Made by a program: the position numbers and the translations under genes. Shown here piece by piece: positions 41,668 through 52,800 of a DNA stretch of 64,000 nt. The stretch is from Sphaerolaimus hirsutus. Lineage: Eukaryota; Nematoda; Chromadorea; Monhysterida; Sphaerolaimidae. The stretch is from the NCBI GenBank assembly GCA_964036195.1, contig OZ038455.1:7023855-7087854 (forward strand), in the 5' to 3' direction. The notes beneath the pieces were generated by a model. That model was not told the DNA's origin, searched no databases, and worked only from the letters and a program-made list of their open reading frames with translations. Numbering within the stretch: position 1 is the first letter of the stretch; each line of letters begins with the position of its first letter.

Positions 41668-44600
41668 TACATACATACATACATACATACATACACACAC
41701 AAACGGAATGGTTGTGATTTGGTGTGTGTTTTTGTTATCATTGATATGCAAATATTTAGTATATTTTGTGGGGTGTCAACAAAAACTTTTTGGCGGAAAA
41801 CGGAAAGGGAAACGGAAAAAAATTTGCACTTGCCGGAAAACGGAAACGGGAAAAAATTTTCACCTGCCGGAAAACGGAAAAATGAAAGGCCGGAAAACGG
41901 AAACGGAAACGGCAAAAATTTGCTGAAATTATGCCGGAAACGGAAAAAATTTGCTGAAATTATGCCGGAAACGGAAACAATTTGCTGAAATTTTGCCGGA
42001 AACGGAATAAATTTCAGCAAATCTTACTAGAAATAGAAACAATTAACATAATTGTGAACCTGCATGCATTGTTTACCAGTTTGGCTGAAACAGAAAACAG
42101 AGAATTGAGCCAGAAAATGAAAAAAAGTTGGAAAAACAGACAATTGAGCCGGAAAATGGAAAAAAGGCGAAAAAACTGAAATTTTAGCCGGAAAACGGAA
42201 ATTGGGCCAGAAAAACGGAAACGGAAAAAAAATTTGGAGCCGGAAAACGGAAACGGAAAAGGAAAAAACGGAAAGTTGACACCCTAATATTTTGTGACTG
42301 CAATCATCGCAGTTGCGCAAATTTCTTATCTGAAATGCATAAAACACAATTTACTGAATCTTAATGCCTAATATATTTTTTTATGAGCCTTGAGAAAGGG
42401 AGAGTGGTGTGTTGGCCCCGCCAACCGCCCCCAACCCCCGGCCAAGTAATTGGCTTAAACTACAAACATAAAAGTGAATTTATCAAAAAAATGTTTATAC
42501 AAAAAAAAATTACCTGTACATCTCTCTCTTCGGCAACATCGTTCCCTCCAGCCCTCAACTTTTGCACTTTCGTTTCTGCATACTCAATTGCGCGACTGAT
42601 TTGAGACACAATTATCTTCTGATAGTCTGGCTCTGTTATGTTAGAGAGCGAGTGCTCGTATTTGGCCAATGCATTGATAGCATATTTGGGCAGACTGTGA
42701 CATCTGTCGCAATCTTGAACGAATACAGATTCATTTGATTTTGCCAAATTTTGACCGGTGACAGCACTGGTAACAACTGCTGCTAATTCTTGCACTTTGA
42801 CAAGATCTTTTCCAGCCAGCTGAAAAAATGAAAGAACATTTCACGTCAAATCAAACAATACACGTGAAAAGTTTACGTCGAACTTTCCACGCCAAAGTTA
42901 TCAAGACAAATTTTTCACTCCAAACTTTCCACGACAAAGTTATCAAGTCAAACTTTCCGCGCCAAACTTTCCACGCCAAATTACCCACGTGAACTATTTT
43001 ACGTAAAACTTTCCACGCGTAAGTTATCAAGTCAAATTTTTCACTCCAAACTTTCCACGACACAGTTATCAAGTCAAACTTTCCACGCCAAACTTTCCAC
43101 GCCAAATTACCCACGCCAAACTTTCCACGCCAAACTTTCCACGCCAAAGTTATCAAGTGAAATTTTTCACTCCAAACTTTCCACGACAAAGTTATCAAGT
43201 CAAATTTTTCACTCCAAACTTTCCACGCCAAATAACCCACGTGAAATATTTTACGTAAAACTTTCCACGTCTAAAATTTTAAAGTCAAATTTTTCAAATA
43301 CGCACCCCAAACGCTAATACCGCTAATCAAATAAATATCAACTTACTGTCGACTTTTGTCGAATCGCCTCCGCTTTTTTCACGACAATTTTTAATATATC
43401 ATTGTTTGGTCGTCGCGCGATGATTTCTATGTACATGATAAAGTAATTTTACAATGTAAAATAAAAATAAACATACAAGTAAAGATTAATTAAAAAAAAA
43501 ATCGGATCGGCCGAAATTTTTAGTACTAAGCACTACACTAGGTATTTTGCAAAAGATTTGCGAGCATGCATACGCGCAATTACGTAATTATACATACAGT
43601 AAAAAAAACTGACTTTTTGCGGCAAGTTCACTTGCAGCTTTAGCCTCCTTCTGTGATTCGACACAATCGTCCATCATGACTGCCACATGCTGTGAATTTC
43701 GTCTCTCTTCTTGGTCATTTGAATCGCCATCCATGGTGTACGGCGACATCACTTCTGTACGCTGGAGGCACTCCCACACCCTGTAAAAACTGGTGTAAAA
43801 TGTCAAATGATATGGAAATTGTAAAAAGTCATTCATTGAATATAGGGTTCAAACGGGATTGACTTTTCGGGATCAGGATCGGGATCGGGATTCACTTTTT
43901 GAGATTTCGGGATCGGGATCGGGATTGGGTTTTCGGGATCGGGATCGGGACTAGGGTTCAAACGGGATCCCGATCCCGATCCCGGATCCCGTGAAATTCC
44001 GGGATTTAGCAGTCCCGATCCCGATCCCGATCCCGAAACCCCAATCCCGATCCCGATCCCGATCCCGAAATCCAAAAATACCAATCCCGATCCCGATCCC
44101 GATCCCGAAAACTTTCAAATCCCGATCCCGATCCCGAGAATCTCCCAAGTCCGGGATCCCGATCCCGGAAAAAATAGTGGAAATTATGAAAAGTGAAAAA
44201 TGACATTTTTGCGTGCAAAAATGTGAACGCAGACCCCCAGCGTCCATTTTATGTCACTTTTCTGGCTTCCAACAGTGTTTTGAGACCTTTATGACAACTG
44301 TGAATGCCAGAACAGTGACGAAAATCGCTATCCCTAGACCCCAATCCCGATCCCGAAAAAATGCCAATCCCGATCCCGATCCCGATCCCGTGACCCCAAT
44401 CCCGGCCAATCCCGATCCCGATCCCGATCCCGAAATCTCAAAATACCAATCCCGATCCCGATCCCGATCCCGAAACCCCAATCCCGATCCCGATCCCGAT
44501 CCCGAAATCTCAAAAAGTGAATCCCGATCCCGATCCCGATCCCGAAAAGTCAATCCCGTTTGAACCCTAATCGGGACTGGTAAATCCCGGAACTTCACGG

Positions 44601-47600
44601 GATCCGGGATCGGGATCGGGATCCCGTTTGAACCCTAATTGATTATGACTTGCAAAATTTATAACTGAGAGCTAAATTTGTCTAGTTATTTTTTCCATGA
44701 CTTTTGACATTTTACAAGACTTTTTACAGGGTGTGGGAGTGGCACCCGCAGTTCATTTGGACCGCTACTAGAGAGGCCACTTTGAATACTTCTGGTGACT
44801 ACAGTTTCACCGCGAATTTCGCCTCTGTCACTTTCGTTGCATGATTGATCTCGCTTTCTCTTTTTAGGCGGCGATTGTTTTTCACTCTTTTTTTGCGGCG
44901 AACTTTTTCCACTGCCCCTCTTGGCCACTTTGCCTTCTCCTCGGAGCACTGGTTTTTGCACTGCATATGAAATATGCATGATTAATAATGATTAAGTTGT
45001 TATACAATGGAAAACTCATATAAATGAATAAATTTTATTATAACAACACATCAGCAATATTTTGGAGTGTGTAGTAAATGGAGGGAAATTTTTACTTATT
45101 TGAGTATTTATATTACATTATTTAAGAATGAAAATAAACGAATATTTTCAAAAAAAAAAACTAACCATTTGCAATCAGAACTGGAGCTAACAGTGGCCAC
45201 GGCAACTTTTTAATTGTTTTTTCCCTTTCACAAACTTTCTGCAAGAACTCGTTTTCGGCGTCATCCCGTTCATTTGGTTTTCCAGTTTCATTTCTCATTT
45301 TCCACCAAGTTTTCACTTGTTTCTGGAAAAAAGTGTAAAAACATTTTGCCACGAGAATGGTGAGGTAATTATAATCCATATACCGAATACACAAAAATAG
45401 TGATTTTTTTACCGATATCGAATTAAAAATCAACCCAACATGAAAAAAACGCAATCCCAATCGCAATCCCGTAATGTTGCATATTACAATTAGGGTTCAA
45501 ACGGGATCCCGATCCCGGATCCCGTGAAATTCCGGGATTTACCAGTCCCCATCCCGATCCCGAAACCCCAATCCCGATCCCGATCCCGAAATCTCAAAAA
45601 TACCAATCCCGATCCCGATCCCGAAAGTTTTCAAATCCCGATCCCGATCCCGGAAAAATTGGTGGAAATTATAAAAAGTGAAATAATGACGTTTTTGCAT
45701 GCAAAAAAAGTGGATGCAAACCCCCAGCGTCAATTTTATGCCACTTTTCTGTCATCCAACAGTGTTTTGACACCTTTATGAACAACTGTGAATGCCAGAA
45801 AAATGACCAAAATCTCTATCCCTAGAACCCAATCCCGATACCGGAAAAAGCCTATCCCAATCCCGATCCCGATCCCGTGACCTCAATCCCGGCCAATCCC
45901 GATCCCGATCCCGAAATCTCAAAAAACCAATCCCGATCCCGACCCCGAAACCCCAATCCCGATCCCGATCCCGAAATCTCAAAAAGTGAATCCCGATCCC
46001 GATCCCGAAAAGTCAATCCCGTTTGAACCCTAATTCCAATCCCGAACCAGAAAAACCCATATCATGAACTGGCAAAAAATAGAGCTATATAATAAAGTGT
46101 ATATGTGTAAGGTTCAAACGGGATTGACTTTTCGGGATTGGGATCGGGATCGGCATCGGAATTGTGGTTTCGGGATGGGGATCGGGATTGGTTTTTTGAG
46201 ATTTCGGGATCGGTATCGGGATTGGCCGGGATTGGGGTCACGGGATCGGGATCGGGATAGCCATTTTTCCGTGATCGGGATTGGGTTCTAGGGATAGAGA
46301 TTTTGGCCATTTTTCTGGCATTCACAGTTGTTCATAAAGGTCTCAAAACACTGTTGCATGCCAGAAAAGTGCAAAAAATTGACGCTGGGGGTTTGCATTC
46401 ACTTTTTTGTATGCAAAAACCTCATTATTTCACTTTTTATAATTTCCACTAATTTTTCCGGGATAGGGATCCCCAACTTGGGAGTTTCTTGGGATCGGGA
46501 TCGGGATTTGAAAATTTTCGGGATCGGGATTGGTATTTTTTAGATTTCGGGATCGGGATCGGGATTGGGGTTTCGTGATCGGGATCGGGACTGGTAAATC
46601 CCGGAATTTCACGGGATCCGGGATCGGGATCGGGATCCCGTTTGAACCCTATTTATGTGTAAAACTATTATCTTACCGTATTATCGTCCCGCATCGACCT
46701 GAACAGGGCGTACATTTTCGACAAATATTGCTGTTTGTCTTCTTCGTTTGTTAGCGCAATGTATGCGTCCCTGTAATCATCCAAAATCGCAATCTTGTCA
46801 AATTTATCCACAACTTTTGTACACCTCGGGCTCCTGTGTGAAAATTAATATGTGTGTTCTATCGAATAGTGTGTGGTGTATTGATTAGTGTTTAAATTAA
46901 GTCACAATATAATGCTAATCTATAACCATTTATTTTTCACAATACTAGAGGCATTTTGACTTGGTATTATAAAGTACACTAACATATCATGGCTTATTAT
47001 GACACAATAGCATGAACAAATGTAATCTTTGACACTAAAAATGATTCAAAACCAATGAAAACATAAACAAGCACCAAAGGTTGGGGTCATGTTAAAATGG
47101 GCGTTTGCGCGCAATAAAAATGCTTAATACCGGTACCGAAAAGTGGTCCCAATTGAACCCTACATATAAAATGAATACACAAAAATACTTACGTAGATGA
47201 CTTTTTCCAAATGTCCTCGTTTTCGATGACTTGCTTCTGGAACTTTATCAACTGTTTTTTACCTTCATCCTCATCTTCATCCCTTCTGGTTTCTCGCGGC
47301 ATCAAATTCACGATATGCCTCCATCGTTTTGATCTGCGCAAAAATAATAAGAAAGAAATTTTTCATAAAAATAAAAAAATAAGATTTATATATAACAACA
47401 TTGAACTCGATCCATCCGCCCGCAATAGTTTATCACTTTTGAAGCATAATTTCTAAAAATGTTTTCGGGATCACGTCACAATTCACGTTTAACTGTTCAT
47501 GTTTAAAATTCCACGACTAACTTTTCACGTCTAACTTTCCACGTATAACTTTTCAAGTCAAAATTTTTGCATATTTTCCTATATATTTTCAGATTTTTCA

Positions 47601-48456
47601 CCCATGCATTCTATTTTCAAAGGATCGGCCACTGCGAACCAATATCATCACAAATAAACACATTTTTGCGAATTTCGCTGCATATGTATGCATTTTTACA
47701 TACACATAAAGCGGCTCCTGGCGCTGGCGCCAGGAGCCGAAACGCCTTTCCGTCCCTATCAGGGACGTAGCCATCATTTTTGAGCGGGTGGCCCTAAACA
47801 AGCAGCCCCCCCCAGGGACGTAGCCAGGATTTTTGAGCGGGGGGGGGGCGGATTGTATACGGAGCCCGGCGAACGGGGGGGGGGGGGGGCGGCGCCCCCC
47901 CCTAAAATTTTACCCCTGTAGTAGGGGAATGGCGCCATTCGTAGGCGCCACGCCATGGCGCCACTGGCGTTGGCATTGGCGCCAAAAGAGCAGTATATGT
48001 CTGTATTTTACAGGCATATACAGCGACATGGACACGAATTGAGTCCATTTTCACTGGTTTTGAGGCCGCGGTGACCGGTCGGCCGAATATGTATGTTGTG
48101 TAGGGAAAATGCGCGCTTGCGCGCAAAAATTTTTCAAACAGTCGACAAAATCGTCTTCTGAAAGTGCCATTTCTGGCACTTTCTTTGGTCCGGCCCGGGA
48201 AGGGGGGGGGCGGCCGCCCCCCCCCGCCCCCCCCTGTCTACGTCCTTGCCCCCCCCCCCCGCTAAAAAAATCCTGGATACGTCCCTGGATGTATACCGAA
48301 ATGATAAACTAACTTTCTTCCACAGTTGTAGTATTTCGTGTTCGACTTTGGTTTCTTTGGAATTAGTGAATCATCTGATGCGTCGTTTTCTTCATTTAAC
48401 GGCTGCCCATGCCCAGATGTGCCGGGTTCCAATTCGTTTTCTTCATCCGATGACAT
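35816..48456 (-). CDS. complete 16-exon gene for an 870-aa basic/acidic nuclear-type protein of unknown family
   Basis: Exons in order: 48456-48314, 47333-47193, 46833-46677, 45322-45166, 44960-44746, 43761-43614, 43426-43347, 42819-42514, 40796-40554, 40192-40037, 39360-39205, 38245-38126, 37289-37091, 36920-36754, 36293-36108, 35854-35816. All junctions have good sites and agreeing phases; 2,613 nt in total. The start is ATG in a good context. The N-terminal third has SKRWRHIVNLMPRE, DDYRDAYIALTNEEDKQQYL and KQVKTWWKMRNETGK, which recalls Myb/MADF-like DNA-binding modules only loosely. Lys-rich SPPKKRKRDQS and the C-terminal KKKTLPQKRKKK look like nuclear localisation signals. The rest is low in complexity. 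Intron 5 is an introner invaded by two hAT miniature elements; intron 7 holds an 84-bp-type satellite. Confidence 0.8.
37444..37931. mobile_element. hAT-type miniature element, GATCCC family
   Basis: TAGGGTTAAAACGGGATCCC at one end and ATCCCGTTTGAACCGTA at the other, flanked by a perfect 8-bp duplication CATAGGGC (37436-37443 and 37932-37939). The interior has GATCCC hexamer runs and a conserved core of about 170 bp (tttgcatgcaaaaatgtgaacgc...). Confidence 0.85.
38572..39012. mobile_element. hAT-type miniature element, GATCCC family
   Basis: TAGGGTTCAAACGGGAT and ATCCCGTTTGAAACCCTA ends with the 8-bp duplication ATGGCACC (38564-38571 and 39013-39020). Confidence 0.9.
39665..40014. mobile_element. 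hAT-type miniature element, GATCCC family, core lost
   Basis: Terminal TAGGGTTCAAACGGG / CCCGTTTGAACCCTA with 8-bp duplication GTTTCAAT (39657-39664 and 40015-40022). The unique core seen in other copies is largely missing here. Confidence 0.9.
41625..41698. repeat. (AC)n plus (ACAT)n microsatellite
   Basis: About 36 nt of AC followed by ACAT units; lies in intron 8 of the 870-aa gene. Confidence 0.95.
41769..42286. mobile_element. hAT-type miniature element, 'GGAAAACGGAAA' family, complete copy
   Basis: Ends TGGGGTGTCAACAAAAAC and GTTGACACCCTA, with the 8-bp duplication ATATTTTG on both sides (41761-41768 and 42287-42294). The interior is made of GCCGGAAAACGGAAA repeats. Truncated or decayed relatives are at 32153-32405 and about 52545-52730. 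Confidence 0.85.
42838..43290. repeat. satellite array related to the 84-bp repeat
   Basis: Units such as 'ccacgccaaagttatcaagtcaaatttttcactccaaactttccac' in tandem, inside intron 7 of the 870-aa gene. The same words build the larger array at 57418-59400. Confidence 0.85.
43843..44637. mobile_element. hAT-type miniature element (outer copy), inserted in an introner
   Basis: Flanked by ATTGAATA (43835-43842) and ATTGATTA (44638-44645), 7 of 8 identical. A second copy is inserted within it. Confidence 0.8.
43952..44569. mobile_element. hAT-type miniature element (inner copy), nested in the outer one
   Basis: TAGGGTTCAAACGGG...CCCGTTTGAACCCTA with a perfect 8-bp duplication ATCGGGAC (43944-43951 and 44570-44577) made from the outer copy's own hexamer repeat. 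Confidence 0.9.
45491..46032. mobile_element. hAT-type miniature element, GATCCC family
   Basis: Flanks ATTACAAT (45483-45490) and ATTCCAAT (46033-46040), 7 of 8 identical. Full-length with the unique core. Confidence 0.85.
46108..46651. mobile_element. hAT-type miniature element, GATCCC family, reverse orientation
   Basis: Starts TAAGGTTCAAACGGGATTG and ends ATCCCGTTTGAACCCTA; flanks TATATGTG (46100-46107) and TTTATGTG (46652-46659), 7 of 8 identical. The core reads in the direction opposite to 45491-46032, so the two neighbours form a large inverted pair. Confidence 0.85.
47811..48293. mobile_element. hAT-like miniature element, 'GGACGTATCCAGG' family
   Basis: CAGGGACGTAGCCAGGATTTTTGAGCGGGGG at the left and CTGGATACGTCCCTG at the right; interior with G and C runs, GGCGCCA words and a 'gcgcgcttgcgcgcaaaaattttt' hairpin. 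A partial relative adjoins at 47762-47810 and another near 48524-48720. The complete copy with duplication is at 54909-55365. Confidence 0.65.
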
Positions 48457-49178
48457 TTCGATGATGCCTGTATGTTAAAAAGTAATAATAAAAGTAATAT
48501 GCATTACAATCCGCCCAAGGAAAGGACGTATCCAGGGGGGCGGGGGGGGGCTGCAGCCCCCCCCCCCCCGGGGTGAAACCTAAAAATAATGGTAAAATGT
48601 GACTTTCAGTACCATTTTGCAAGGTGCAATGCAAAGGGCTGAGCCCCCTCCCCCCCCTTCGCCTTCGCTTCGCCTGGTTCTGATGGCAGAACATAGGCTA
48701 AAATCTCTATCCCAAGACAGACACCAATCCCGATCCCGAAAAAATGCCAATACCGATACCGATCCCGATCCCGATCCCGTTACCCCAATCCCGGCCGATC
48801 CCGATCCGGAAATCTCAAAAATACCAATCCCGATCCCGATCCCGAAAAGTCAATCCCGTTTGAACACTACGTGTCGCAGATGCTCGAAATGTACATGCGG
48901 CAACATTTAAAAGTTTTGAAAAGGCGACGGAGATTTCTATGCGACACGCGAAATTTAAATTTGAGTTTACACAGACCAGTTGACACACGTGTGTCAACTA
49001 CTGTGTGGTGGTATATTTCCATTTGCAACAAATAGCGTCCTATTCGGGTCGCTGAATTGCATTCTGCGATCATCGTGTGCGTATGAATTGGCAGCAAGCC
49101 AATTCATACTACGTGGTACCCAACGAGCCACCCACAAAACCGCATTGTCCTAGCCGAACTAACACGATAAACGTAGCG

Positions 49179-49222
<44 letters not shown>

Positions 49223-49875
49223 CCAGCACTTGACAGCGAGCCAACGACACAATTTTTTTTTCTCGAAAATATAAATATTTGGATACATGTTTCTTGTTTT
49301 ATACAACATATAATTGAGTTTTTTGCAATAAGTAGACATAGATATTTCAATAATTGATCAGTGACACTATGTTTATTGCAAAATAAATTTAAAATTACAC
49401 ATTTTAACAACATAAATACATTAATTTTTACAATGTGTTGATATCCAAAATGATATCGCTATCAGTGCAAATTTGGCGAACGTCCAAATTTGCAGAGGTA
49501 CCATTTGTACGAAAATGCATTTTATTTATTCAGAATAACTGCAGAATGTCGTGACTTATGTTGTGACTTTGTGAAAAATAAATTTGAAAAGCGCCGCATT
49601 GAAATGGTACTTTTTAGAGATTTTGCCAGTAACCCGGTGCTACTGTTCCCGTTGTGTATTTTGTTCCCCCAAATGTGTAAAAGTAATGTCTCAGAAATTG
49701 TTGACTAAAATTTAAAAAGAATTTTGTGTTCTGCGATTTAGACCAAACTGTGTCTATTTATTTACGAAACCGCCCCACACCACACGCAGATCGAAATTTG
49801 TCTTTTACACGCGACATCTAGCCTTTGGTGAATTTATTTTTGCCGTTTGGCAGCGGTCCAAATTCGTGCAGCAAC
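48457..49875. other. divergent intergenic region between the 870-aa and 414-aa genes
   Basis: The two genes start 1.4 kb apart on opposite strands, so their promoters should be here. It holds a fragment of the GGACGTATCC family (48524-48690), a 5'-truncated GATCCC element ending near 48869 and a (CCTG)n microsatellite (49177-49225). Otherwise AT-rich, with no clear TATA box before either start. Confidence 0.5.
49177..49225. repeat. (CCTG)n microsatellite
   Basis: About 12 uninterrupted CCTG units. Confidence 0.95.
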
Positions 49876-52800
49876 ATGTCTGGCGGCGGAAAAAACGTTC
49901 AGGTATGTGAGTAGCCGATTTTCTAACTTTACTCGGTGTTAAAATTCGGTACAAAAGAGAGATCCATTTCCAGTGTCCATTGACGACACCAGCTAGAAAT
50001 GGGATGTTACATTTGGACTAATGGTAGAAATGTAACTAGGGATGGCCAGCGCTTTTTTTCAAGCGCTTTTATTTTAAAAAACCACAATTTTTTTTAAAAA
50101 AAAGCGCAAGTGTCCCAGCGCTTTTAAAAAAAAAGTGCGCTGGCAAAAAAAATTTGTACCTATGCAATACATATTCTGTAAATTTTTTGCGCGCAAGCGC
50201 GAAATTTAACCATTACATTACCACTGATGGTTGTTTTCATTGGTTTTGTGTTATTTTAGTGTAGGGATGGCCAGCGCTTTTTTTCAAGCGCTTTTTTTTT
50301 AAAAAAACCGCTGGCAAAAAAATTTGTACTTGTGCACTAGGTATTTTGTAATTTTTTCGCGCGCGAGCGCAAAATTTCACATGCAAATTGCCATTGGTGG
50401 TTGTTTTCATTGGTTTTGTGGCATTTTTAGTGCCATTGCTTCTATTCCTCCATGGTATCATGTAATAATAAGTTGTGATATGTCAGTCTAGTATATAATA
50501 TCCAGCCAATGTGCTCCCACATACTTCTACAGAGTGTAACATCACTGTCATGCATTAGCCTTCTCTTACAACGTTATTTAAGCACTATTCCATCCCTATC
50601 TTCACTAGAAGTCATGATACATACACAAACAGCGATATACATAACGAGTCAACATAAAATAGGATTTTTGTGGCAGAGATTAGGACTTATAATGCTATCT
50701 CATGATTACACAGCCATTCTATGGCTATATATCATCACAAGTAATACCACTTGTCTGATATACCTGTATATATTGATTCAGAACCCTATTTGGGAACTTT
50801 TTAGGTACCGTCTTGACATTTTTTGAAAAAAAGCGAAAAAAGCGCGTTTGTTGAAAAAAGCGCTTTTTTTTAAAAAAGCGGGGTCGTTAAAAAAAGCGCT
50901 TTTTTTAATCACTATTTTACTGTCATTCTTGCATGCTATCATATAATAATAAGCTGTGATATGTAAGTGTAGTATATAATATCCAGCCAATGTGGTTCCA
51001 CATAGTTCTACAGTAGGAAACGCTAGTCTCAATGTATTAGCCTTCTTTTATAACATTATTTAAGCAATGTTTCATGCCTAAATTCATTTGAACTCATGAA
51101 CATTTGACAATAAGCAATTTACATATTGAGTCGACATAAAAAGTGGTTTTTTTTTGCATAAAACCCCACATGTATTTCCATCCCATGGCTCCACAGCCAT
51201 TCTATGAATATATATCATCACAAGTACTGCCACTTGTTTGACTTAGAACCATATTTGGGAGCTTTCTAGGATGCCAACGTGGAGGCCAACGACAACGTCG
51301 ACGTCGACGCCAACGTCGACGGCAACGTCGACGCCGACGGCAACGTCGACGCCGACATGGACGTCAACGTGGACGCCAACGTGGACGGCGGCAACCCGGA
51401 CAGTAACCCGGACGTCATAGTGGATGACAACCCGGACTCCAAACCGAGCGACGGCGATGGTGTCTTCAAGGTGCCATTCGTGCCATCCTCGGACCCGGAC
51501 AATTATCCGCCTGCGATTGTTAGCCTGCAACGTATACCAGGTGGCATTCCGGCATCCTGCAAAGTAGCCTGTAAAATGTAAAATGACATGCAAACTGTGT
51601 AAAGTCATGTAAAACGTTACGTAAAATTGCACGTGAATACGACTTTTCACATTTTGCATGACATTTACCATTTTACATGGGTTTTACAGGGTCTCGGAGT
51701 GCCTCAAGAAGAAACTATGAAGACGCTGTTGGAGGAGGGAAAAGTTATTGTGAGCACAGAAGTCGCCAATGGCCGCCGTGGTGTGGACAAGTCTAGTGCG
51801 CAAGTGAGTAAGGCGGGTAAACAGTTTCGGGTGGTTTAAACTGTTTCGGGTGGTGTGATTTGTTTCGCCTGGTGGGTGTGAATTGTTTCTCAGGGTGTAA
51901 ATTGTTTCCCTGGTTTTGAATTGTTTCCCGGGTTTTGAATTGTTTCCCAGGGTGTAAATTGTTTCCCAGGGTGTAAATTGTTTCCCGGGGTGTAAATTGT
52001 TTCCCGGGGTGTAAATTTTTTCCCCGGCTGTAAATAGGGTTCAAACGGGATCCCGATCCCGATCCCGGATCCCGTGAAATTCCGGGATTTACCAGTCCCG
52101 ATCCCAATCACGAAACCCCAATCCCGATCCCGATCCCGATCCCAAAATCTCAAAAATACCAATCCCGATCCCGATCCCGAAAGTTTTCAAATCCCGATCC
52201 CGATCCCGAGAAACTCCCAAGTCCGGGATCCCGATCCCGAAACCACAATCCCGATCCCAATCCCGAAATCTCAAAAAGTGAATCCCGATCCCGATCCCGA
52301 AAAGTCAATCCGGTTTGAACCCTAGCTGTAAATTGTCCCATGGGCGTCATATCATTATATAAAAAGTATGTAAACTCGCAGGTGGTGGAGAAGAAGGTCA
52401 TCAAAGAGGAAGCGGACAAGAGCGACAGCGATGACACGGACGTGGAGGAGGAAAACGACCCGGATGTGGACGACGATGACAGTGACGAGGGACCGCGGCC
52501 TAAAGTAGCGAGAATTGTCAAGGCTAGCGACGGCCAAGTCTATATTTCAAAATTTTGTGTTTCTGTTTTCCCGATAGTGCAAAGTTTTCGTTCCGTTTTC
52601 TGTTTTCCCTGAAAGTGCAAAGTTTTCCTTCCGTTTTCTGGCAAGTGGAAAATTTTTTCTGTTTTCTGGCAAGTGGAAACAATTTTTGCTTTTTGTATTG
52701 TGTAAAAAATTATTGTTGACATCCCTAGTGTGGCATACATGTATTGATTGTAAACTTTCAGTTTGTCAACTTTGCACAGGCTGAAAACGACTCGAACGTC

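Larger units (their letters stand above)
43762..44745 (-). repeat. introner in the 870-aa gene, expanded by nested hAT elements
   Basis: On the minus strand it begins GTGCCACTCCCACACCCTGTAAAAAG and ends CTTTTTACAGGGTGTGGGAGTGCCTCCAG-type sequence, inverted over about 40 nt. Canonical GT-AG, phase 0. About 795 bp of its 984 bp are the hAT insertions at 43843-44637. Confidence 0.8.

Noticed and set aside
43833..46754. Many frames coding SRSRSRNPKIPIPIPIP or GIGIGIGIFGFRDRDRD repeats
   Set aside because: Both strands of the GATCCC hexamer runs in hAT miniature elements are open in several frames; the frames start and stop at element borders.
49109..49413. Minus-strand frames with AGRQAGRQ repeats
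   Set aside because: Translation of the (CCTG)n microsatellite.
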